A stretch of 64,000 nucleotides of DNA from WLMZ01 sp037139095 (GTDB taxonomy: Bacteria; Actinomycetota; Acidimicrobiia; Acidimicrobiales; Ilumatobacteraceae), in assembly GCA_037139095.1 (NCBI GenBank), contig JBAXHD010000001.1, forward strand, positions 1-64,000, given 5' to 3'. Numbering within the stretch: the first letter of the stretch is position 1; each line of letters opens with the position of its first letter. The translations under genes were made by a program, and so were the position numbers. Positions 8,652 to 17,469 of this stretch are shown here, piece after piece. The notes under the pieces are model-generated. The model searched no databases. It was not told the DNA's origin and saw only the letters and a program-made list of their open reading frames with translations.

Positions 8652-9659
8652 ATGTCACGTATCAACCATTCCCGCTTCAGACCGGCGGTAGCGCTGCTGA
8701 GCTTGTCGCTTGTGGTGCTTGCCGGTTGCGGCAGCGATGCACCGAATGCGGCCACCGCCGGTTCGGTAGCGCCCGATCGGGTAGCGGCGTCGTCTACTAC
8801 TGAAGCCGCGTCAGCCAGTACCGAGGTTGCCTACTCGGCCGCCGACGCCAACGGCACCGTCACCTTGACCAGCAAGCCGGTGAAGATCATCTCGCTGTCC
8901 CCTACGCATACCGAGATGTTGTTTGCCATCGGGGCAGGCAGCCAAGTGATTGCAGTCGACGACCAGTCAAACTTTCCGGCCGAAGCGTCAGCCGTGAAGA
9001 GTGATTTGTCGGGATTCACCCCAAACATTGAGGCGATCGCCGGATACAAACCCGACCTTGTGGTCATCAGCGCCGACATGTCGAAGCTCGCCGAGCAGCT
9101 GAGCCAGATCGGCATTCCGGTTTGGCTCGGCGTTTCGGCAGCGTCTCTCGACGATGTCTACGCCCAGATCAACCAACTCGGCGCGCTGACGGGCAACAGT
9201 GGCGCCGCTTCGGCGCTCGTAACGAAGATGACCGCCGACGTCGCCTCGATCGTCGCCGACGTGCCCAAACTGACTCAGCCGCTTACCTACTACCACGAGC
9301 TCGACCCCACGTATTACTCGGCCACGTCGAACACGTTTGTCGGCCACCTGTACTCAATGGCGGGCCTGCGCAACATCGCCGACACCGCCGAAGCTGGCAA
9401 CGACTATCCGCAGCTGAGCGCCGAGTTCATTGTTTCGCAGAATCCTGACATCGTCTTTCTTGCGGACACCAAGTGCTGCCAGCAAGACGCAGCCACTGTT
9501 GCCGCACGCGACGGTTGGTCACAGGTCAATGCAGTGAAGCACGGCAACGTAGTGGCGATGGACGACGACATCGCATCGCGATGGGGGCCTCGTGTTGTTG
9601 ATTACTTGCGTGCCGTCGTCAACGCTGTGAAGGCGGCCGCTGCAGGTTCGGCAGGCTGA
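8652..9659 (+). CDS. btuF: Cobalamin ABC transporter substrate-binding lipoprotein
   Basis: A 335-residue BtuF/FhuD-like (Peripla_BP_2) lipoprotein that captures B12 or a corrinoid outside the membrane. The signal peptide ends in the lipobox VVLAGC with Cys26. The family start VKIISLSPTHTEMLFAIGAG and the YKPDLVVISADM region follow a Ser/Ala/Thr-rich linker. The substrate is assigned from the B12 riboswitch directly upstream; the fold alone would also fit siderophores. The ATG at 8652 is chosen because the signal peptide begins there; longer frames would read through the riboswitch. The gene ends 4 bases before btuC. Confidence 0.9.
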   Translation: MSRINHSRFRPAVALLSLSLVVLAGCGSDAPNAATAGSVAPDRVAASSTTEAASASTEVAYSAADANGTVTLTSKPVKIISLSPTHTEMLFAIGAGSQVIAVDDQSNFPAEASAVKSDLSGFTPNIEAIAGYKPDLVVISADMSKLAEQLSQIGIPVWLGVSAASLDDVYAQINQLGALTGNSGAASALVTKMTADVASIVADVPKLTQPLTYYHELDPTYYSATSNTFVGHLYSMAGLRNIADTAEAGNDYPQLSAEFIVSQNPDIVFLADTKCCQQDAATVAARDGWSQVNAVKHGNVVAMDDDIASRWGPRVVDYLRAVVNAVKAAAAGSAG

Positions 9660-9663
9660 TCGA

Positions 9664-10680
9664 ATGGCCCTGGCAACCACCAGCCTCGCCACCGACTCTC
9701 GTCGCGTGTCCGGTCGAAACTGGTGGTTGCCCGCGTCCGTTGTATTGCTCATCGGAGCCTTTGCGCTCGGTGCGTGCATCGGGCCAGCCGGTCGAATCTC
9801 AAGTGCGAACTGGCACTTGATCTGGAGCGTGCGCATGCCGCGTGTAGCGCTCGCCGCGTTGGTCGGCGCAATGTTGTCCATAGCTGGCGCCAGCTATCAG
9901 GGTGCCTTTCGGAACCCGTTGGCAGATCCGTACTTGCTTGGTGTTGCTTCGGGTGCCGGGCTTGGGGCCACCATTGTGTTCGTGATTGGCCGAGCCAACA
10001 CAAACGGCTGGCTCATCGATCCACTGCCGCTAGCCGCTTTCATCGGCGGGCTCATCGCGGTGATGTTCACCTACATGGTGGGTGCAGCGTTTGGGGCCTC
10101 GAACTCATCGCGCTCGTCGATCACGTTGGTACTTGCGGGCGTGGCAGTCACCTCACTGGCCACAGCAATACAAACCTTTGTGCTCTATCAAAACAACGAT
10201 GTCATCCGCGAGGTCTACAGCTGGATTTTGGGTCGGCTCAACACGGCTACATGGCAAGACGTTCGACTCGTTACGCCGTACATCGTGATCAGTTCAATCG
10301 TGTTGTTGCTGCACCGGCGCCAGCTCGATCTGCTGCGTGTAGGCGATGACGAAGCAGCGTCGCTCGGTATGCAGGTTGGCCGGGTTCGTTTGATTGTGGT
10401 GATAGCCGCCACGCTCGGCACGGCGGCTGCCGTGTCGGTCAGCGGTCTCATCGGGTTCGTGGGCATTGTGGTGCCCCACGCAGTGCGCATGATGGCGGGC
10501 GCTAGCTACAAGCGCCTGTTGCCGCTCACCGTTGTGCTCGGTGCCACCTTCTTGATCCTCACCGACATTCCCGGCCGCGTGCTCACTCACGGCGCCGAAA
10601 CACCCATTGGCGTAGTCACGGCGTTCTTTGGTGCGCCGTTTTTCATTGTGGTCTTGATGAATAAGAGGTTGTCGCAATGA
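9664..10680 (+). CDS. btuC: FecCD-type ABC permease for cobalamin
   Basis: A 338-residue BtuC/FecCD permease with about nine or ten hydrophobic segments. Family motifs include RMPRVALAALVGAMLSIAGA near residue 57, FRNPLADPYLLGVASGAGLG near residue 81, and GLIGFVGIVVPHAVRM near 260, the coupling region that contacts the ATPase. It lies between btuF (3-base gap) and btuD, with which its stop overlaps by 4 bases, so the three genes form one transcription unit under the B12 riboswitch. Confidence 0.92.
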   Translation: MALATTSLATDSRRVSGRNWWLPASVVLLIGAFALGACIGPAGRISSANWHLIWSVRMPRVALAALVGAMLSIAGASYQGAFRNPLADPYLLGVASGAGLGATIVFVIGRANTNGWLIDPLPLAAFIGGLIAVMFTYMVGAAFGASNSSRSSITLVLAGVAVTSLATAIQTFVLYQNNDVIREVYSWILGRLNTATWQDVRLVTPYIVISSIVLLLHRRQLDLLRVGDDEAASLGMQVGRVRLIVVIAATLGTAAAVSVSGLIGFVGIVVPHAVRMMAGASYKRLLPLTVVLGATFLILTDIPGRVLTHGAETPIGVVTAFFGAPFFIVVLMNKRLSQ

Positions 10681-11453
10681 GTTCAGTTGCTCTGTCTCGA
10701 CTCAGCGTTCGTTACGGCAAGCGCACGGTGGTGCACGAGTACACAGAGACCATCAAGCCGGGCGATTGGCTGTGCCTCATTGGGCCCAACGGCGCCGGTA
10801 AGTCGTCGATCCTTCGCGCTGTGGCGGGACTCGCGGCCCACACGGGTGAGATCAATGTTGATGGTTCGCCGCTTCGGCTTCGCACCCCGCGCCGTCGTGC
10901 CGAACTGGTTGCCTACGTGCCGCAGTCGCCGGTATTGCCCGACGAGATGCTTGCGTTCGAATACGTCTTGCTTGGGCGCAATCCCTACGTGAGCTACTTC
11001 GGCGGCGAATCAGCGCACGATCGCGAGATGGTGCACAACGTGTTGCGCCGACTCGATCTCGATCAGTTCGCAGACCGCGAGCTCGGCTCACTGAGTGGTG
11101 GCGAACAGCAACGGTTGGTCATCGCTCGAGCCTTGGCGCAAGAGGCTCCAATTCTGTTGCTCGACGAACCCACGAGCGCGCTCGACATTGGGCATCAGCA
11201 GCAGGCGCTCGAACTTGTCGACCGTCTGCGACGCGAGAACGGTCTCACGGTGATTTCTGCAATGCACGATCTCACGCTTGCCGGCTTGTATGCCGATCGA
11301 TTGGCGCTACTGCACGAGGGCCATCTTGTGGTTGCAGGCACAGCCGCGCAGGTGCTTCGCGCCGAAACGCTCGCCGAGTTTTACGGCGTGAGCGTCACCG
11401 TGCACCACGAGCCCGACGGCACCGTTGTCGTGGTGCCACGCCGAGTCAGCTGA
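10677..11453 (+). CDS. btuD: ABC transporter ATPase for cobalamin
   Basis: A 258-residue ATPase. The Walker A GPNGAGKSS is at about residues 36-44. The signature SLSGGEQQRLVIARAL, Walker B ILLLDEPTSALD and the switch histidine in SAMHDLTLAG are all present, so it should be active. It starts with ATGA overlapping the btuC stop. It powers uptake by BtuC with BtuF as the receptor. The next gene (MDMPI family) has its own putative promoter, so the riboswitch operon probably ends here. Confidence 0.92.
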   Translation: MSSVALSRLSVRYGKRTVVHEYTETIKPGDWLCLIGPNGAGKSSILRAVAGLAAHTGEINVDGSPLRLRTPRRRAELVAYVPQSPVLPDEMLAFEYVLLGRNPYVSYFGGESAHDREMVHNVLRRLDLDQFADRELGSLSGGEQQRLVIARALAQEAPILLLDEPTSALDIGHQQQALELVDRLRRENGLTVISAMHDLTLAGLYADRLALLHEGHLVVAGTAAQVLRAETLAEFYGVSVTVHHEPDGTVVVVPRRVS

Positions 11454-11463
11454 CCCCGACAGC

Positions 11464-11469
11464 TACTGT
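11464..11469 (+). promoter_or_regulatory. Putative -10 hexamer (leaderless MDMPI gene)
   Basis: TACTGT, 8 bases before the GTG start at 11478, with no Shine-Dalgarno in between. Confidence 0.4.
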
Positions 11470-11477
11470 GATCCCTT

Positions 11478-12128
11478 GTGGATCTACGCGAACTTGATCG
11501 TGACGTTGCCGGATGCGCGAACTCGCATCAGCGTTTGCTGCAGTCGCTCGATTCGCTCACCGATGATCAGGCTCGCCAGCCCTCAAACCTGCCCGAGTGG
11601 TCGGTCGGCCATGTGCTCACCCACATCGCACGCAACGCCGACAGTCACGTGCGTATGTTGCAGGCCGCCGAACACGGCGAAGTGGGTCGGCAATATCCCG
11701 ATGGCGTTCGCAGCCGCAATGCCGACATCGAGGCTGGCGCAGGGCGGTCGGCTCACGAACTCGTGGACGATGTGCGTTCGAGCATCTACCAACTCGAGGC
11801 AACGTGGGTCACGACAACTGCTCAGGGTTGGCAGGGACGTGGAGCCTCGCTGGTTGGCGACGTTGCAATGCTCGACATCGTCTTTCGTCGTTGGCGCGAA
11901 GTCGAAATTCATCGTGCCGATCTGGGTCTTGGCTATGGCTTCGCCGATTGGCCCGCCGATTATGTGCGCATCGATCTCGCGCGTATGACGTCGCAATGGG
12001 CGAGCCGCAAACCAATGGGTCTCACCAACCTGCCAGCGGCTGCATTGGCCTTGCCGCCGCCGCAGCGACTTGCCTGGCTGTGGGGTCGGCTCGATGTTGT
12101 CGGACTAGAGCCAGCAGGCATCTCATGA
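11478..12128 (+). CDS. MDMPI/DinB-fold mycothiol-dependent isomerase family protein
   Basis: A 216-residue protein of the maleylpyruvate isomerase (MDMPI) N-terminal / DinB-like four-helix family, whose studied members are metal-dependent and use mycothiol. The metal-site pattern is visible: LPEWSVGHVLTHIARNADSH (about 37-56) gives the first histidine, and REVEIHRADLGLGY near residue 139 gives the Glu/His pair. The start is GTG, 8 bases after a TACTGT hexamer. The role is unknown; some family members act in detoxification. Two more members lie at 28818-30400. Confidence 0.82.
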   Translation: MDLRELDRDVAGCANSHQRLLQSLDSLTDDQARQPSNLPEWSVGHVLTHIARNADSHVRMLQAAEHGEVGRQYPDGVRSRNADIEAGAGRSAHELVDDVRSSIYQLEATWVTTTAQGWQGRGASLVGDVAMLDIVFRRWREVEIHRADLGLGYGFADWPADYVRIDLARMTSQWASRKPMGLTNLPAAALALPPPQRLAWLWGRLDVVGLEPAGIS

Positions 12129-12159
12129 TGCACAATCAATGAAACGAAAATGGGGAACG

Positions 12160-13785
12160 ATGCGAACCAACCTGATCTCACGCGCAGCCTGCGCCCTGGC
12201 AATTGCATTCATCGGGGTCGGCGCCGTCGGTGCTGGCCGAGCGTTGGCGCATGCGTCGCTCGAAGCCAGCATTCCAGCAGCGTCGTCGGTGCTCGAAACG
12301 GCTCCGCCACTGATTGTGCTCAACTTCGACGAAGACATCGAAGTTCCGCTGACCTCGATTCAGTTGTTCGACCAGACCGGCAAGATCGTTCCGCTGGGTT
12401 CACCCACTGCTGGCGGTGACACCACCATCGTGCAGTCAACGGTGCCAACCATTGGCAATGGCTTGTACGCCGTTGTGTGGCGCGTCACCTCAAGCGATGG
12501 CCATGTTGTCGATGGCGCCTTCAGCTTTCAAGTAGGCACGGCCACAGGCGGCGATTCGGCGAAACTGCTCGACACGGTGTTGCACGGTTCGCATGCGGCC
12601 CCGGTTGTCGGCCGCACCAACGGCGTGGCGCGTTTCAGCGCGTTTTTAGGAGCAGCGATTCTGCTCGGTGGCTTGTTCATGGTGATGATGGCCGGCGGCG
12701 AAGTGCTGCATGGTTGGGCCACCCGCCGCCTGCTCTGGCTCGGCTGGGCCTTGCTCACGATTGGCTCAATGGCCAACTTTGGTTTGCTCGGAGCGATCTC
12801 GAAAGCGGGCAGCCTCGGCGACATGTTCGACACCTCGCTCTGGAGCAATGTGGCGGGCACCCGCACCGGCGGACTGTTGGTGGCACGACTCGTGCTGATG
12901 TTGCTGTTCATTCCCGTCGTGATGTTTGTCAACCGCAAGCAGGCGAGGTGGTGGCCTGTTGCGGTGCCGTTGCTGGGCTTGCTCACGGTGTTCACGTTTA
13001 GCGCAGGGGGCCACCCCAGCGTTGCGGATCAGCCCGCGTTGTGGATCGGTGTCGACGCCGTGCACATGGCATTCGTTGTGCTGTGGCTCGGCAGCTTGGT
13101 GATGATGGCCGTAGGCGGTGGCGCGTGGACGCGCGACGATCAATTCGCCGGTGCAGTCAGAGGCTTCTCGCGTGTCGCCACCATCGGTATTCCGCTCATC
13201 ATCGCCACTGGGTTTGCGCAAACCTGGCGGCTTGGCGCCAGCCTGTCTACCCTCACCGACACCACGTGGGGTCGTCTGCTGCTCGCCAAGGTTGCCATCG
13301 CAGTATTGATGGTCACGATCGGCGCCGCGTCGCGTTGGCTGCTCTCGCATGAGGGCCCAGGCAGCCTGCGCCGGTTGGTGCTCATCGAGGCCGTTTGCGG
13401 CATCGCAGTGCTCGGTCTCGCTGCTGGTCTCGTGACCCAGCCTCCAACCCTTGCCGCGCCCGCAAAGGTCTTTACCGCTTCGCTGACCGAGAGCGGGTTG
13501 ATCGCCGATGTGTCGCTGGCGCCGGGTCGTGTTGGTCTCAACGACGTGCATCTCGTGGTCACGCCTTCTGGAGGCAGCTTGACGCCGGTGGTCAGCATCA
13601 AGGCCACGATGAGCCTTCCTGCGCAACAAATCGTCGACACCGAGGTCACCCTCACCGCCGAGGGCACGAACCACTACAGCGGCAAGGTCACCCTGCCGTT
13701 TGCGGGCGACTGGGTGCTCAAGGTCACCGTCGAGCCAGTAGCTGGGCAATCAGTGGTGCTCAGCAGCGGCGTCTCTATCCCGTAG
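12160..13785 (+). CDS. CopC-CopD fusion copper protein
   Basis: A protein of about 541 residues. A signal peptide ending at ...RALA is followed by HASLEASIP, so the mature protein begins with the histidine that ligates copper in CopC. The second CopC histidine is in SSDGHVVDGAF. After residue about 130 come roughly eight hydrophobic segments of a CopD-type membrane domain, then a soluble beta-rich C-terminal domain of about 110 residues. It is thought to bind copper outside and help move it across the membrane. The ATG at 12160 has GGGGA just upstream; an in-frame ATG at 12139 lacks any site. The 3' end overlaps the convergent gene by 11 bases. Confidence 0.88.
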   Translation: MRTNLISRAACALAIAFIGVGAVGAGRALAHASLEASIPAASSVLETAPPLIVLNFDEDIEVPLTSIQLFDQTGKIVPLGSPTAGGDTTIVQSTVPTIGNGLYAVVWRVTSSDGHVVDGAFSFQVGTATGGDSAKLLDTVLHGSHAAPVVGRTNGVARFSAFLGAAILLGGLFMVMMAGGEVLHGWATRRLLWLGWALLTIGSMANFGLLGAISKAGSLGDMFDTSLWSNVAGTRTGGLLVARLVLMLLFIPVVMFVNRKQARWWPVAVPLLGLLTVFTFSAGGHPSVADQPALWIGVDAVHMAFVVLWLGSLVMMAVGGGAWTRDDQFAGAVRGFSRVATIGIPLIIATGFAQTWRLGASLSTLTDTTWGRLLLAKVAIAVLMVTIGAASRWLLSHEGPGSLRRLVLIEAVCGIAVLGLAAGLVTQPPTLAAPAKVFTASLTESGLIADVSLAPGRVGLNDVHLVVTPSGGSLTPVVSIKATMSLPAQQIVDTEVTLTAEGTNHYSGKVTLPFAGDWVLKVTVEPVAGQSVVLSSGVSIP

Positions 13786-15571
13786 TGAGTTCGGCGGCAT
13801 CGCGCTCGGTTTCGTGATTGCTCGCCAGCGTTTGCTTCAGCCCGAACAGCACTGCAGCTGCCGAACCGAGCTGCGCGGAGTCGAGCCACGTCTCGAAATC
13901 GGATGAGTAGCGCGCCCCGGGTGTTGCTGTGTGTGGGTCGGGTAGCGGTGGCGCAGGTGTGTTCGCAGCGATGCGACCGCTACGAGTCATCTCGTCGAAG
14001 GTGAGACAGACAACGGTTGCCGCGGCCACGGTGGTCTGCCAATCGAGCGCATACAGCGTGTCGTGGTCTTCGGCTTTTGCGGACTTCGGGGCGATGCCAT
14101 GTTGCACGAGCAATTTGCGCAACCCCGTGAGCGCAACCCCGGTGCCCACTGTTGTAAATGCGCCACCGGGCAGTTGCGCAGCGGCGACGCTGATGAGAGC
14201 GAACCCTACGTTCCACAACTCTCTCGCCTCGGCGGTGTGCGCAATGCTGCGTTGGCGAACCAATGTGTCCACGAGGCCAAGGATCGCGGCGAGATCTTCG
14301 ATGGCGCGTCGTCCATTGTTGCCACCCGTCGCGATGGTGGCGCCGAGGCCCGCAGCGATCTCGGTGCGCCGCTGGGCGAGTCGAGCAAACGCATCGCCGT
14401 CGTCGATGACTGCCATCAGCAACCGGGCACCCTCGCCATTGGCGAAGTGCCAATCGTTGCGGTGGGTTGTGGTGAGCTGCAAGAGCCACGGAGCAATGAG
14501 ATCGACGGCGAACACACTGTTGTCGCGACTTCCCTGCCCGTAGAAACCAGAGTTGCTCGCCTCGGAACCCAGCAGGTAACGGACAAGCGGAGGAACCACG
14601 TCTGCGGCGTGTTGTGTCGTGATGTTCTTGGGTCGGGTGCCTTCGAGTATCAGTCGCTCGGCAAGCTCGCGGCTGTGCGCCGAATCGAGCGCTACGGCTG
14701 GGTCCTTGGCAATCAGCAACATAAAAGCTGTGGGCGCTCCGGGCGTGTCGAGCATCGTGTGCATCAACAGGTCTGCCGTGCCGGGACCAGCGCGCTGAAC
14801 GTCGGCCCAACCGCCCACGCGATAGCGACGAATGAGATTGACGCTGACCGCTGCGAGTTCACCGGCCGGCAGATGTAGATGTTGCACCAACATCGCTGCC
14901 GCGTAGGGGTGCATCGTGTTGAGCACCGTTGCGGTGTCGTTGGACATGAGTGTGCCGAGGTGGGTGAACACCGCATCGATACTTGCGAGGCGTGACCGAT
15001 CGTCGTCGCTCAGCGAGCCTTCAATGGTGAGTGCGGACTGCAACGTAATGCGATCATCGCCGAACTGATTGCAGAGGTGGGTCCAAGCGTCGGCGGTCAT
15101 GTTGGTAACCAGCGCAGAAACCAACTCGGGGCGTTGGGCGATCTCGGCAAGGTTGGTTGCAAGCCATGCAATCTCGGCGTTCTTCGTGAGTGATTGCAGA
15201 TGTGTCTGCGAGAGCATCCAGCCCAAAGCTTGGGCATCTTCAATGGTCATCGATGGTGGGCGAGAGCTGAATGGGTCGGTCACAACGGACCAACCCTGAG
15301 TCTGTTGCAGGTTGGCGAGGCGGGTGACGACGATGTCGTTGGTCGGAAGATGCGCGGGAATATACGTGGTGTTTGCCTGACATGACAGCAGGGCACTCAG
15401 GGGTGGCAGGCAGCGATCGGCGATGGCTCCGTGTGCTCGGCGCACCAGGTGCAGCGTGGCAGTGGCGTCAGGATCAGAGATGTGTAGGTCATTGAGTTCG
15501 GCTAACGCGCGGTGCATTGCGCTGCGAAGGTTGAGCAGTCGCTCGTTGTCGAAACCTAAGAAGCCGGTCAT
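13775..15571 (-). CDS. Uncharacterised 598-residue partner of a WXG100-like protein
   Basis: I do not recognise this 598-residue protein. It appears largely alpha-helical, with many Ala/Leu heptad-like runs, and has neither signal peptide nor clear membrane segment. The first 60 residues (RLLNLRSAMHRALAELNDL) resemble a helical pairing region. A Gly-rich patch GFYGQGSRDNS and IATGGNNGRR lie in the second half. Its ATG overlaps the stop of the WXG100-like gene by 4 bases (ATGA), so the two are a coupled pair. The arrangement recalls actinobacterial large proteins encoded directly after Esx-like small proteins. A secreted-substrate role is inference only. Confidence 0.7.
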   Translation of the reverse strand: MTGFLGFDNERLLNLRSAMHRALAELNDLHISDPDATATLHLVRRAHGAIADRCLPPLSALLSCQANTTYIPAHLPTNDIVVTRLANLQQTQGWSVVTDPFSSRPPSMTIEDAQALGWMLSQTHLQSLTKNAEIAWLATNLAEIAQRPELVSALVTNMTADAWTHLCNQFGDDRITLQSALTIEGSLSDDDRSRLASIDAVFTHLGTLMSNDTATVLNTMHPYAAAMLVQHLHLPAGELAAVSVNLIRRYRVGGWADVQRAGPGTADLLMHTMLDTPGAPTAFMLLIAKDPAVALDSAHSRELAERLILEGTRPKNITTQHAADVVPPLVRYLLGSEASNSGFYGQGSRDNSVFAVDLIAPWLLQLTTTHRNDWHFANGEGARLLMAVIDDGDAFARLAQRRTEIAAGLGATIATGGNNGRRAIEDLAAILGLVDTLVRQRSIAHTAEARELWNVGFALISVAAAQLPGGAFTTVGTGVALTGLRKLLVQHGIAPKSAKAEDHDTLYALDWQTTVAAATVVCLTFDEMTRSGRIAANTPAPPLPDPHTATPGARYSSDFETWLDSAQLGSAAAVLFGLKQTLASNHETERDAAELTTG

Positions 15572-15816
15572 ACGTTGAACGAGCGAAGTTCAAGCTGGCG
15601 TGCGGCCACACGCGAGGCATCGGCTGCTTGGAGCAACAACGTGCGGGCGGTGATCAACTCATTGATGCACCGTTGTGCTGTTGGACCGATCCACGTATCG
15701 GTGCCTGCCCGTCGATACAAAACGGTGGCATCAAGTTGTTCGATGCGGTGCGCGAGTCGGCGCAGGTTGAGCGCACGTTGCTGAAGTTCGGCGGCAGAGA
15801 GAGCTGAAGCGGTCAT
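15568..15816 (-). CDS. WXG100-like small helical protein
   Basis: An 82-residue protein with the helix-turn-helix layout of WXG100 (ESAT-6-like) proteins. A first helix covers about 8-33, then the turn TDTWIGPTAQRC with W42-x-G44, then a second helix about 47-75. The WxGPxA spacing matches the family well. The C-terminus lacks the YxxxD/E type VII secretion signal. The ATG at 15816 is chosen because AAGGA lies 6-7 bases upstream; an earlier in-frame ATG at 15849 has no such site. It overlaps the 598-residue gene by 4 bases. No ESX machinery gene is in the window. Confidence 0.7.
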   Translation of the reverse strand: MTASALSAAELQQRALNLRRLAHRIEQLDATVLYRRAGTDTWIGPTAQRCINELITARTLLLQAADASRVAARQLELRSFNV

Positions 15817-15912
15817 GTGATTTCCTTGCAGCGTTGAGTGCTTTGGCACTGGGAGCGCGGAAATCGTTGGCGGGCCGGCGTGGCCGAGCGCGGCCGCTGC
15901 CGCAGTTGGTCG

Positions 15913-16368
15913 CTAGAGCGCTTGGTTGTTGAGCGAGCGGACCACAACGTGGTGGGGGAGCTTTGTGGCATCTTCGAGGAAGCCATCGCCCACGACAACA
16001 CAGTGATGGCGCGCGTAGAAATTCAGCGCCACATCGCGCGCCCGGGCCCAAAGCAGATCGAAGCCTGCCTCGGCGAAGCGCTCCGCGCCAGCCTCGATGA
16101 GCAGGCCGCCGAGCCCGGTGCCTTGTGCATGCTTTGCGGTGGCCATGCCGCGCAGCTGCACCCCGCGACGCGGGGCCATTGGCTCATAGTTGAGCGGCAC
16201 CCACGACGAGGTCGCGATGAGCTCGCCGTTGTCGTCGAAGATTCCGAGGTGAACCACGCCGGGCAAGTCGTCCTCGGGAAACGAGACGTTCTTGTTCTCC
16301 ATGTGGTCTCGCAGGACCGCTTGGCGAAGCGCGTAGGTGTCGGATGTGGTGATTTCGGCGATGCGCAT
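15913..16368 (-). CDS. GNAT family N-acetyltransferase
   Basis: A 151-residue GNAT acyltransferase. The acetyl-CoA pyrophosphate loop is GMATAKHAQGTGLGGLLIEA (Q-G-x-G-L-G pattern) near residues 73-92, and ALNFYARHHCVVVGDGF gives the usual C-terminal strand and tyrosine. The substrate is unknown. The start at 16368 is 31 bases downstream of the end of the Gfo/Idh/MocA gene; a longer frame would overlap that gene by about 60 bases. The two genes probably share a transcript. Confidence 0.85.
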   Translation of the reverse strand: MRIAEITTSDTYALRQAVLRDHMENKNVSFPEDDLPGVVHLGIFDDNGELIATSSWVPLNYEPMAPRRGVQLRGMATAKHAQGTGLGGLLIEAGAERFAEAGFDLLWARARDVALNFYARHHCVVVGDGFLEDATKLPHHVVVRSLNNQAL

Positions 16369-16399
16369 CTGTGGTCTGCTGTCGAAGAGAACGCGGTGG

Positions 16400-17431
16400 T
16401 CAGTACTGAAGGCGAACGGCGGCGCCGCCTGCTCGTGATGAGGCATACATGGCCTCAACAATGCGATGCGCGTCGACAGCGGTGTCGAACGTGGGCCACG
16501 ACGGCAAGCCGGCAGTAGCGGCGCGGATGAACTCGCCGTCGGGGTTCAGGCTGCCGTCGGTGAGCGGTGCCGCAGCGACCTCAAGCGCGTCGCCGTGTAG
16601 CGAATGCTCGGCGCCGTTGGTGTCGGTCCAGCGCACGGGCCCGAACCAGTCGTCGCCCTCGATCACGATGAAGCGGCGTTCGCAGAAGATCTCGACGCGT
16701 CGTTGGCTGGGGCGAGCAAGGTTGTCGTGCCACACGGTGGCAAGCGTGCCGGTGGCGCCGTTATCGAAAGCGATGGTGGCGGTCACCGCGTCTTCGATTC
16801 CGTCGATGCCGTGAAAGTTTGCTTCGTTAGCGCTGACTCGGCTGATGTCGCCAACTAAGTACCGCAACATGTCGACGTCGTGGATGCTGTGCTCGAGCAA
16901 CGTGCCCGACCCAGCGAGAGCCTTGTCGCCGCGCCATGTGCTGGCGTAATGGCCCTGCGTTGGAATGAACTGATCGTCGCGGAACACCACGGCCATCACC
17001 CGGCCAGCGGCGGCATCGTTGACGAGTTGGCGGGCCCACAAATAAGCGGGGGAGCGACGCAAGACAAGCCCAACTTGGTTGGTGACACCGGCGGCGTTGA
17101 CGATGCTAGCCATCTGCTCGGCCGACTCAAGCGAGATCGCCAGTGGCTTCTCGCAAAAGATGTGCAGCCCGCGCTCGGCGGCCATGGCGACAAGCCGCGG
17201 GTGCTCGCTGGTCCATGTGCACACATAGACAGCGTCGCAACTGTCGAGCACTTCGGTCTCGCTCGCGCACAGAGTGTGGCCTGACGCAGCGGCAAACGCA
17301 GCGGCGCGTTCGGTATCGGGGTCGTATACGCCCGCACGGACAACACCGCAAGCGGCTTCGGCCCCGCTTTGGCGAAGACTCTTGCTGTGGTAGGTGGCGA
17401 TGAGCCCAGCGCCGAGGAAACCGACTCGCAT
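16400..17431 (-). CDS. Gfo/Idh/MocA family oxidoreductase
   Basis: A 343-residue NAD(P)-dependent oxidoreductase. The N-terminal GFLGAGLIATYHSKSL is the Rossmann loop and FCEKPLAISLESAEQM contains the EKP motif with the catalytic lysine. LLEHSIHDVDMLRYL gives the C-domain HxxD catalytic residues. Family members oxidise sugars, inositols or related polyols; the substrate cannot be called. The ATG lies 8 bases after TAACGT on the same strand with no Shine-Dalgarno, suggesting a leaderless message. It is divergent from surE, with 38 bases between the start codons. Confidence 0.88.
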   Translation of the reverse strand: MRVGFLGAGLIATYHSKSLRQSGAEAACGVVRAGVYDPDTERAAAFAAASGHTLCASETEVLDSCDAVYVCTWTSEHPRLVAMAAERGLHIFCEKPLAISLESAEQMASIVNAAGVTNQVGLVLRRSPAYLWARQLVNDAAAGRVMAVVFRDDQFIPTQGHYASTWRGDKALAGSGTLLEHSIHDVDMLRYLVGDISRVSANEANFHGIDGIEDAVTATIAFDNGATGTLATVWHDNLARPSQRRVEIFCERRFIVIEGDDWFGPVRWTDTNGAEHSLHGDALEVAAAPLTDGSLNPDGEFIRAATAGLPSWPTFDTAVDAHRIVEAMYASSRAGGAAVRLQY

Positions 17432-17439
17432 ATGTGGCG

Positions 17440-17445
17440 ACGTTA
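17440..17445 (-). promoter_or_regulatory. Putative -10 hexamer (leaderless Gfo/Idh/MocA gene)
   Basis: TAACGT on the minus strand, 8 bases before the ATG at 17431. Confidence 0.4.
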
Positions 17446-17469
17446 GCCGCGGTACGCCAAGATGAGGTC

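Noticed and set aside
12766..13749. Antisense reading frame of 327 codons opposite copCD
   Set aside because: Arg/His/Gln-rich shadow of the CopD membrane domain; no motif or plausible start site.
13775..15816. Full ESX/type VII secretion locus
   Set aside because: No EccC ATPase, EccB/D/E, mycosin or PE/PPE-like gene is present; only the small WXG-like protein and its partner are seen.
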